Source of the DNA: Kiritimatiellia bacterium | Lineage (GTDB): Bacteria; Verrucomicrobiota; Kiritimatiellia; SLAD01 | NCBI GenBank assembly: GCA_007126995.1 | Contig: SLAD01000392.1 | Coordinates: 1-6,558, forward strand | DNA: 6,558 nt | Direction of reading: 5' to 3' | Shown here: positions 1-5,535 of the stretch, piece after piece | Numbering within the stretch: the stretch's first letter is position 1 | Layout: each line of letters starts with the position of its first letter | Translations under genes and position numbers: made by a program | The notes under the pieces: model-generated | What the model was told of the DNA's origin: nothing | Databases searched by the model: none | Seen by the model: the letters and a program-made list of their open reading frames with translations, nothing else

Positions 1-332
1 CGCTGGCGGTTGATTATGAAAATGGATTTCTCTATTTCTCGGACGGGATGGAGACTGAACCCGGGGACACGGTGTTGATGAGGGCGAATCTTGATGGGAC
101 GGGCGCAGTTCAGGTTTGGGCGGCTCCGCTTTCCTATGGCTTCATCCGCCGGATCGAATTGGACGCGGATAACGGCGTGATTTATGTGCTTTTGAAGGAT
201 CATGTGAATGCGCCCGCTGATCGCGCTATCGCCCGAGTTAATACCGATGGATCCGATTTTCAGATTCTTCGTGAACTTCCATATTCGTTGTATGGTGGGG
301 TCGAAGGCTTCACGGTATCTATCGCACCCTGA
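1..332 (+). CDS. C-terminal end of a YWTD/NHL-like beta-propeller protein (5' truncated)
   Basis: The frame is open from the window edge (first full codon at 3) to a TGA at 330-332, giving 109 visible residues. An internal ATG at 48 is not taken as the start, because the residues before it (LAVDYENGFLYFSDG) continue the same repeat pattern. Seen: alternating units of the type 'hydrophobic-D-x-x-N-G-x-(L/I)-Y' (AVDYENGFLYFSD, ELDADNGVIYVLLKD) followed by 'x-R-(A/V)-N-x-D-G-(T/S)' (MRANLDGTG, ARVNTDGSD). This is the blade grammar of YWTD/LDL-receptor-like or NHL-like beta-propellers, which usually act as binding or scaffold domains rather than enzymes. The chain ends soon after the last unit, with no membrane segment or sorting signal. 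The next gene begins 48 nt downstream on the same strand and is also predicted to be exported, so the two may form an operon. The ligand and full length cannot be seen. Confidence 0.72.
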   Translation, partial: LAVDYENGFLYFSDGMETEPGDTVLMRANLDGTGAVQVWAAPLSYGFIRRIELDADNGVIYVLLKDHVNAPADRAIARVNTDGSDFQILRELPYSLYGGVEGFTVSIAP

Positions 333-371
333 TTGCATCGATTGGCAAGCATCCCGTCGCATGCATCTAGC

Positions 372-377
372 AGGAGA
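372..377 (+). promoter_or_regulatory. Shine-Dalgarno (AGGAGA) fixing the start of the large secreted protein
   Basis: AGGAGA lies 3 nt before the ATG at 381, a little close but workable. The reading frame is open further up to a TTG at 333, which directly abuts the previous gene's stop codon. That TTG would add 16 residues rich in Arg and His ahead of an otherwise normal signal peptide. The SD and the clean signal peptide both favour 381. Confidence 0.65.
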
Positions 378-380
378 AGA

Positions 381-3300
381 ATGAGAAAGGCCTGGATAGC
401 GCTGACATTGTTGCTGGCTCTTCTGTGCCGCGTAAGCGCCAGTGCTCAATCGGACCATACTTATTTCTACACAGCGCCATTCACGCTGGATACGCGCAGC
501 CCGGGCGGTTCCTTAACTGAAGTCTTTACGTTGGACACACGGGATATCAATCCGGGCACGCTGACGGAATTGTTCACGCTGGATACACGCGCCGAGTTGC
601 TGCCTTACACGTCCGTATTCACCCTGGATACACGCGATTCGGACACGTTGCAGGTGCCGCAGGAGGTGACCCTGCGCCCTGAGGAGTTGACCGTCATGCG
701 GGTTTCCTGGTCATACCAGGGCACTCCAGAAGGTTTTGTCGTGGAGCGACGGGCTCCGTTGGGCGAGTGGCACGCGGTTGAGCTGGGCGGCGGAGAGCGC
801 CGGCATTGGTTCGACCGGACGATACGGCCGGCCGCCTTCTACGAGTATCGAGTGGCCGCCATGCTTGGCCCGCATCTTTGGTCGGACTACAGTGACATTG
901 CCTACATCCAGGCTCCGTCGATGCCGGCGCCGCCGACCGATCTGACGGTGGTGTGGTCCGAAGATCTTTCAGCAGCGATATTGGAATGGCAGGATCAGTC
1001 CCACAACGAGACCGGATTCGATCTCTGGCGAAAGACAGGCCTGACAGGGACCTGGGCCAGCCACGCCACAATCCCGTCCAATACGACCACGTTTATCGAC
1101 AGCGAGACAGCTCCCTCAACGCTGTACACATACAAGATCCGCGCCTTCAATGCATGGGGGGCGTCGGCCTTCTCACCCGAAGTCACGCTGACGACTCCGG
1201 GAGCCGGCACGGGTTGTGGCTGGGAGCTGATTGTCGAGGATGCTGCGGTTGACTTTGACGGCCGGTCGCTGGATCTCGCTGCGGTTAATACGGTGCATGC
1301 CGGGGCGGCAGGAGGAGGCGGCTTGGTCGCGACGTTGCGTAGTCCGCCGGGTAACCCGCATCCGACGAGGGTCGTCCTGGGATTCCGGGACCAACAGGGG
1401 CGCGCAGCGGCACAGCCTGTGGAAATTATGGAATTCTATCGGCATCCGGGTTGCCCCGGCCAGACGTACACGGCTCGCATACCGGAGGACTTCCGCGCCC
1501 CGGAGGAGGGGGAATACACGTTGTGGCTCGAAATGGTTATGGCGAACCGGGATCCCGTCCGGGCCTTTCTCACAGAACGCCACACGCAGGAGTCTCCCAT
1601 GCGCAAGCGCGTGGTCGAGGTTGACGCCGTCGAATCCGATGCCGCGTTGATGTCCTTGTGGGTTGCTGATGTGCAGGGCATTCCGCAAACGGACGTTTCG
1701 ATGCCATTATACCTGTCGTCTCCAGCGGGTGTTCAGGCGACCGAGTTCTCCCTCGCAATAGCGGAGGGCTTGAGCCTGGAGGGCATAGAGGCGGGACCAG
1801 ATGCGCAGGCGGCCATGGTGGACTGGAGTGTAGACGAAGGAGTGGCTGTTCGGATGGAAATGCCGCTGGTACAGCCGTTGCCGGGTGGCACCAAGCATGT
1901 GCTGACGCTGTGGGTGACGATGGAAGAGGAAGGGCTGTATGAAGTCGCGTTTGCCGATGAACCGGTTGCGCGCACGATTGTCGGGGCCGGACTCTCTGTA
2001 GCGGACTTGTCCTGGCGGACCGGAATGTTGACAGCGGCCGCCTCCACGTTGGCGGGCGATATTTATCCTCGCCCGTACGGAGATGGCGTGGTGGATGATG
2101 CGGACGCTGATCTGGCCCTGCTTTTTGTGCTCGGCGTGATTGATTTACCAAAGCGTGATTCGGAATTCCGTCGTCTCGATGTGGCGCCGCTTGCGGACTG
2201 TGGAGACGGTGTCGTAGATATGGCCGACTATCAAGTCATTCAGCTACTTGCGTCTGGCGTTCTCGATAAGCGGCAGGTGTGCGATGCTCCGGCGGAACTG
2301 GATCCCGGCATCCTGCCTTTCGCCATGGGTGAGTTGGTGGGGCATGCAAGAACGTTGTCCCTTGGATTGCCGGGAACAGCTAACCGGGGCGAACCATTTA
2401 GCGTGGACATACAACTGGATGCCGTTGGCGATGAACATGGGCTGTCAGTAACGCTCGCGTATGATCCGGACGTGATTTCCCCGAAGGATTTGACCTTGGC
2501 CCCGGGACTTGCCGGGGCGCGCTATTTGTCCAACTTCGAGGAGCTTGCTGAGGGTGTGGTCTCCTTCGGCCTGATCCTTCAGGATGGTGAAAGCTTTGTG
2601 GAGGGTTTCAGCACGCTGGCGACGCTCGAGTTCCGGGCCTTGGCCGGGAGCGGGGATACGAGCACAGCAATTGAGTTCGTCCATAAACCGGCACCCACTT
2701 CGATCACGGGCATAGACGGGGCGCCCTTACCGATTCTGCTTATGGATGCGACGCTGGGAATACGAGATGATCGGGTTACGGCCAATGCGCCGATCGCGCC
2801 TGCTTGGGCAGAAGCGGAGGCCGTTTCAGAGGGCGAAATCCGATTGTCTTGGAGTCCCGCTCAGTGGGCGACGGGTTATGTTATTCGTCGGCGCATTGCC
2901 GGGGAAGCAGACTGGAGCCTGCTCACCGAGCTGGACCTGCACCGGACGGCCTATCTGGACAAGGGGCTGCCACCAGACACATGGGTCGACTACTTGTTGG
3001 CGGCGGTCAACCCGAACGGCGAGGAGTCGGAGGCGATCCGCTTACGCGAAAAGACATGGAGCGCGTTGGAGGCATGGCGGTTCCATTGGTTCGGGCAGAT
3101 CGAAAATGAAGGCATTGCCGCTGATGCCGCCGACCCGGATGGGGATGGCATACCCAATCGGCTGGAGTATGAATTAGGGCTGAACCCGCTGGAGCCGCTC
3201 GACTCATGGATGTCAACGCGACAGGAAGAAGTATTCGGTGGACGGTCCAGCGTGACGCTTCGCCACCGAGTCGCCAAAGATGCCCCGCTGAATTTCAGTT

Positions 3301-3461
3301 TCGAAGTGTCGAATGATTTGCTGGACCCCGATTCATGGAGGATGCTGGAGTTGCCAGCGGTCAGTCAGGATGAGCTGGATTCTGGTATCGAGATTCGGCG
3401 GGTTTTGCCTATGCCGACCGCCACGAATCGGGCGATCTACATCCGCATGCGCGCCGACTAG
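381..3461 (+). CDS. Secreted multidomain protein: FTLDTR repeats, FN3, cohesin-like and dockerin-like modules, calcium-binding C-terminus
   Basis: 1026 residues, ending in TAG at 3459-3461. Visible order: signal peptide (RK, then hydrophobic residues 4-18, probable cleavage ASA|Q after residue 22); four FTLDTR motifs (34-85); two FN3 domains (about 91-178 and 180-273, with 'V.W', 'F.V.R' and 'Y.Y.(V/I).A' patterns); an unassigned beta-rich module (277-418); a cohesin-like beta-sandwich (about 419-550, weak); a dockerin-like pair of calcium loops (556-625, GDGVVD twice); a second, clearer cohesin-like domain (654-795); a third FN3 (802-893); a thrombospondin-3-like calcium motif (DPDGDG at 918-923, then N..EY..G.NP); and a C-terminal beta region ending IRMRAD. 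The mature chain has only four cysteines (279, 358, 607, 634), compatible with two disulfides in an exported protein. No catalytic domain, membrane anchor or PEP-CTERM-like tail is visible. Likely role: an extracellular or surface scaffold or adhesin, which is inference. FN3 and the calcium motif are the firmest assignments; cohesin 1 is the softest. Confidence 0.85.
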   Translation: MRKAWIALTLLLALLCRVSASAQSDHTYFYTAPFTLDTRSPGGSLTEVFTLDTRDINPGTLTELFTLDTRAELLPYTSVFTLDTRDSDTLQVPQEVTLRPEELTVMRVSWSYQGTPEGFVVERRAPLGEWHAVELGGGERRHWFDRTIRPAAFYEYRVAAMLGPHLWSDYSDIAYIQAPSMPAPPTDLTVVWSEDLSAAILEWQDQSHNETGFDLWRKTGLTGTWASHATIPSNTTTFIDSETAPSTLYTYKIRAFNAWGASAFSPEVTLTTPGAGTGCGWELIVEDAAVDFDGRSLDLAAVNTVHAGAAGGGGLVATLRSPPGNPHPTRVVLGFRDQQGRAAAQPVEIMEFYRHPGCPGQTYTARIPEDFRAPEEGEYTLWLEMVMANRDPVRAFLTERHTQESPMRKRVVEVDAVESDAALMSLWVADVQGIPQTDVSMPLYLSSPAGVQATEFSLAIAEGLSLEGIEAGPDAQAAMVDWSVDEGVAVRMEMPLVQPLPGGTKHVLTLWVTMEEEGLYEVAFADEPVARTIVGAGLSVADLSWRTGMLTAAASTLAGDIYPRPYGDGVVDDADADLALLFVLGVIDLPKRDSEFRRLDVAPLADCGDGVVDMADYQVIQLLASGVLDKRQVCDAPAELDPGILPFAMGELVGHARTLSLGLPGTANRGEPFSVDIQLDAVGDEHGLSVTLAYDPDVISPKDLTLAPGLAGARYLSNFEELAEGVVSFGLILQDGESFVEGFSTLATLEFRALAGSGDTSTAIEFVHKPAPTSITGIDGAPLPILLMDATLGIRDDRVTANAPIAPAWAEAEAVSEGEIRLSWSPAQWATGYVIRRRIAGEADWSLLTELDLHRTAYLDKGLPPDTWVDYLLAAVNPNGEESEAIRLREKTWSALEAWRFHWFGQIENEGIAADAADPDGDGIPNRLEYELGLNPLEPLDSWMSTRQEEVFGGRSSVTLRHRVAKDAPLNFSFEVSNDLLDPDSWRMLELPAVSQDELDSGIEIRRVLPMPTATNRAIYIRMRAD
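480..635 (+). repeat. Four tandem FTLDTR-encoding repeats
   Basis: The hexapeptide FTLDTR is encoded at 480-497, 525-542, 573-590 and 618-635, with starts 45, 48 and 45 nt apart (15-16 residues). A hydrophobic or small residue precedes each copy (P, V, L, V). Linkers vary and contain G, P, T and acidic residues. The codons differ between copies (for example TTT/TTC, TTG/CTG, GAC/GAT, ACG/ACA, CGG/CGC) while the peptide is identical. The units sit directly after the predicted signal peptide and before the first FN3 domain. This is a coding repeat, not a DNA-level satellite. Its function is unknown. Confidence 0.9.
2055..2265 (+). other. Dockerin-like double calcium-loop module inside the large protein
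   Basis: Two related segments each contain G-D-G-V-V-D-x-A-D followed by a hydrophobic helix-like stretch (DLALLFVLGVIDL; YQVIQLLASGVL). Candidate calcium ligands are D560, D568, D572 and D575 in the first loop, and D600, D609, D613 and D616 in the second. This matches the type I dockerin plan (D..x..D-G-x-x-D/N-x-x-D, then a helix), but the first two ligands are 4-5 residues further apart than in the classic DVNGDG form. The module is flanked on both sides by cohesin-like domains. C607 and C634 bracket the second loop and could form a disulfide. Assignment is by motif only. Confidence 0.6.
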
Positions 3462-3501
3462 TTTCAGCACAGTGTCCACGCTTGACGCCCCGTTGCTCAC
3501 C

Positions 3502-3530
3502 TTGACACCCTTGGGCCTGCGCCACATATT
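3502..3530 (+). promoter_or_regulatory. Sigma70-type promoter for mnmA-rsmE, nearly leaderless
   Basis: A perfect -35 box TTGACA (3502-3507) is followed after exactly 17 nt by CATATT (3525-3530), which matches TATAAT at 4 of 6 positions. Transcription would begin about 3536-3538, only a few nucleotides before the ATG at 3540, and no purine-rich SD is present there. The 78-nt gap holding it (3462-3539) separates mnmA from the secreted-protein gene and shows no hairpin-plus-T-run terminator. Confidence 0.5.
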
Positions 3531-3539
3531 CAATGTCCC

Positions 3540-4628
3540 ATGATTGATCAGCTTTCAGCGAAACATCCGTCTTCGCCCGGCCGCGTCGCCGTTGGTATGA
3601 GTGGCGGCTTGGACAGTTCGGTCGTGGCCTCGATCCTGAAGGAGGCGGGTCACGAGGTGATCGGTTTGACCCTACATATGTTTAAGGAGGGATCGCGCTG
3701 CTGTTCCTTGGAAGATGTACAGCGGGCGCAACGGGTATGCGAAGCAATCGGTATTCGCCATTACACCTTGAATGCGGTCGACTATTTCGAAGAGATCATC
3801 ATTCAGCCGTTCGTAAATGAATATGCCAGTGGCCGTACGCCGTCCCCCTGTGTGCTGTGCAACCAGTATATCAAGTTCGGAATCCTCCACACCCGCGCCG
3901 AGCAGTTGGGCTGCACGCATGTCGGCACCGGCCATTACGTGCGTTTGGAGGAGCAGGCGGATGGCTGGCACCTGTTTCGCGGCCGCGACGCGAAAAAGGA
4001 TCAATCCTATTTCCTTCACCGCCTCTCGCAAGAACAACTCGCCCGCAGCCGGTTCCCGTTGGAAGGCTGGAGCAAGGATCGCGTGCGCGCCTATGCCGAG
4101 GAGCGCGAGCTGCCAGTGTCTACCTCCAGCAAGGCGGAAAGCCAGGATCTTTGCTTTATCACTGAGGCCGGGCCAGCCCCCTTTGTCGAAAAGTATCGTC
4201 CGGAACTGAGGCGCGCTGGCCCGATCCTCCGGGCGGAAGATGGCCAAGCGCTCGGCGAACATACCGGTATTCATCGCTACACGGTCGGGCAACGCAAGGG
4301 GCTCGGCATTGCCTCGACGGCGCCCCTCTATGTAAAGGAGATCGATCCGGTCACCAATACCGTATTCGTTGATTTTCGGGGCCGGGTACAGCGTGAGGGT
4401 TGTCTGGTCGATGATCCGCACTGGATTGCCGGACACCCGCCCGATCCGGATCGCTCGTATGCAGTGCGGCTGCGCTACCGACATGCGGGGGCCGTTTCCC
4501 GTTACCGTGAAATTGAGCCGCACCAGTTGGAACTGTCGTTCGATGAGCCTCAGTTTGCCGTCGCGCCGGGCCAGGCCGCCGTGTTTTATGACGGCGATGA
4601 AGTGCTGGGGGGCGGCTGGATTCGCTAA
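3540..4628 (+). CDS. mnmA: tRNA-specific 2-thiouridylase MnmA (TrmU)
   Basis: MnmA adenylates and then thiolates U34 at the wobble position of tRNA-Lys, -Glu and -Gln in the cytoplasm, using sulfur relayed from a cysteine desulfurase. The product is 362 residues, close to the usual 360-370. Visible motifs: ATP-binding PP-loop SGGLDSS (21-27); PCVLCNQYIKF with C107 as the likely first catalytic Cys (another Cys, C104, three residues before it); GTGHYVR (129-135); KDQSYFLHRL (153-162), tRNA and ATP contact region; SQDLCFI with C205, the expected second catalytic Cys; TVGQRKGLGI; and the C-terminal barrel ending FYDGDEVLGGGWI. All key residues are intact. The start at 3540 is preferred over the ATG at 3597, which would cut into the PP-loop. 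No SD precedes 3540, so initiation may be leaderless from the promoter just upstream. rsmE follows after 29 nt, suggesting an RNA-modification operon. Confidence 0.97.
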   Translation: MIDQLSAKHPSSPGRVAVGMSGGLDSSVVASILKEAGHEVIGLTLHMFKEGSRCCSLEDVQRAQRVCEAIGIRHYTLNAVDYFEEIIIQPFVNEYASGRTPSPCVLCNQYIKFGILHTRAEQLGCTHVGTGHYVRLEEQADGWHLFRGRDAKKDQSYFLHRLSQEQLARSRFPLEGWSKDRVRAYAEERELPVSTSSKAESQDLCFITEAGPAPFVEKYRPELRRAGPILRAEDGQALGEHTGIHRYTVGQRKGLGIASTAPLYVKEIDPVTNTVFVDFRGRVQREGCLVDDPHWIAGHPPDPDRSYAVRLRYRHAGAVSRYREIEPHQLELSFDEPQFAVAPGQAAVFYDGDEVLGGGWIR

Positions 4629-4657
4629 GTCGCCAGCGTGCGCCGGAAGAATGAGCC

Positions 4658-5395
4658 ATGAATTTGATTCTGATTGATCCCAATGAGGTTAGCCCGCGCG
4701 GCAATGTAGCGCTGAGCGATCAGCGCGCCGTCCATATTCGCGAGGTGTTGAACGGGCGCGAGGGACAGTCCCTGCGCGTCGGCTTGCTGAACGGTGCGAC
4801 GGGGACAGGGATGATCCGGTCGGTGCGCGATGACGAGGTAACGTTGCGCTGCGTCTTCGGGGCCGAGCCGCCGCCGATGCCGCAAGTGGATCTTTTGTTG
4901 GCGTTGCCGCGCCCGAAGGTGATGAAGCGGCTGTGGGCTCCGCTGGCGGCCATGGGCATCGGGCAACTTTTTCTGGTGAATGCGCAGAAGGTTGAGCGGT
5001 ACTACTTTGACTCGCATGTACTTGAGCCCGAATTCTATACGCTGCGTATTCGCGCAGGACTGGAGCAGGCGATGGATACGCGTCTGCCGCAGGTCCGCAT
5101 TTGCCGTCAATTGAAGCCGTTTATAGAGGATGAGCTGGATGAGTTGGTTCCGGGAGCACAGCGATTGGTGGCGGATCCGGCCGCCGAGGCGCGGATTAGC
5201 GATGTGGTCAAGCCGAGCCGCACAGATCGTGTGCTGATGGCGATTGGACCGGAAGGCGGCTGGTCAGCGTTTGAATTGGACCTGCTTCGCGAGCACGGAT
5301 TCCAGCTTGTGGGGTTGGGCCCCCGGATTCTGCGCACCGATACGGCTTGCGTGGCTTTACTGGCCTTGGTCAACGAAGCCCTGCGCGAATCCTGA
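4658..5395 (+). CDS. rsmE: 16S rRNA m3U1498 methyltransferase RsmE
   Basis: RsmE transfers a methyl group from S-adenosylmethionine to N3 of U1498 of 16S rRNA, near the decoding centre of the 30S subunit. The product is 245 residues, matching the family (about 240-250). An N-terminal PUA-like domain covers roughly 1-70 and includes the conserved HIREVLNGREGQ stretch (26-37). A SPOUT-fold catalytic domain follows (about 74-243), with LALPRPKVMKRL (81-92), GLEQA (134-138), the SAM-binding loop IGPEGGW (196-202), and LGPRILRTDTA (220-230), which forms part of the trefoil knot. All hallmark motifs are present and nothing looks damaged. A GGAAGA SD (4645-4650) sits 7 nt before the ATG. The gene lies 29 nt after mnmA and probably shares its transcript. 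Its sense strand is notably G-rich: TTG is common among Leu codons and no CTC was seen. Confidence 0.97.
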   Translation: MNLILIDPNEVSPRGNVALSDQRAVHIREVLNGREGQSLRVGLLNGATGTGMIRSVRDDEVTLRCVFGAEPPPMPQVDLLLALPRPKVMKRLWAPLAAMGIGQLFLVNAQKVERYYFDSHVLEPEFYTLRIRAGLEQAMDTRLPQVRICRQLKPFIEDELDELVPGAQRLVADPAAEARISDVVKPSRTDRVLMAIGPEGGWSAFELDLLREHGFQLVGLGPRILRTDTACVALLALVNEALRES

Positions 5396-5433
5396 CCGCA
5401 TCGATCATTAAACGAAGAACACCGAACGAATGT

Positions 5434-5462
5434 TTGATCCCTTCCGCCATTTCCGTTATATC
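5434..5462 (+). promoter_or_regulatory. Weak candidate promoter for purH in the rsmE-purH gap
   Basis: TTGATC (5434-5439, 4 of 6 matches to TTGACA) and TATATC (5457-5462, 4 of 6 matches to TATAAT) are separated by 17 nt. This would give a leader of about 65-70 nt before the purH ATG. The remainder of the 140-nt gap holds no gene I recognise and no intrinsic terminator. It does contain an imperfect bulged inverted repeat, GATC-ATT-AAAC with GTTT-GATC (5403-5439), which overlaps the -35 element. Such near-matches occur by chance, so this is tentative. Confidence 0.3.
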
Positions 5463-5522
5463 CAACGCACCTGCTGCCAACAGAATGTGTAACCGGGCGT
5501 CCAATCCATCCGCCCCCATTAC

Positions 5523-5526
5523 GGAG
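5523..5526 (+). promoter_or_regulatory. Shine-Dalgarno (GGAG) selecting the purH start
   Basis: GGAG lies 9 nt before the ATG at 5536. The purH frame is open upstream across the whole gap, with another ATG at 5485, so length alone does not settle the start. The SD, plus the normal PurH N-terminus (a few residues, then RALISVSDKKG), supports 5536. Confidence 0.65.
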
Positions 5527-5535
5527 ATCGCCGAC

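Noticed and set aside
333..380. TTG at 333 as the start of the large secreted protein, abutting the previous TGA
   Set aside because: It has no SD at proper spacing and would put an Arg/His-rich 16-residue tail in front of the signal peptide. The ATG at 381 has an SD and a standard signal peptide.
361..384. Seven-codon ORF (ATG 361 to TGA 382-384) overlapping the ATG at 381, a possible coupling leader
   Set aside because: No SD of its own. Similar tiny overlapping ORFs occur by chance at 3533-3547 and 4651-4677, and nothing in their peptides suggests attenuation.
736..1688. Several 70-170-codon open frames on both strands inside the large protein gene
   Set aside because: Their translations are Arg/Pro/Ser-rich and lack domain structure, while the main frame encodes continuous FN3 modules across the same bases.
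3472..3508. GTGTC...GACAC inverted repeat in the gap before mnmA as a terminator or operator
   Set aside because: A 5-bp stem with a 27-nt loop and no T-run; indistinguishable from chance.
3597..3599. ATG at 3597 as the mnmA start
   Set aside because: It would remove the strand leading into the PP-loop (RVAVGM before SGGLDSS), which is conserved in MnmA proteins.
3672..4523. Long open frame (283 codons) on the minus strand
   Set aside because: It lies wholly antisense to mnmA, whose motifs are all intact. Its translation shows no recognisable domain. Long antisense frames are expected in high-GC coding DNA.
5403..5439. Inverted repeat after rsmE as a transcription terminator
   Set aside because: The stem is only 4+4 bp with a 3-nt bulge and an 18-nt loop, is AT-rich, and has no following T-run.
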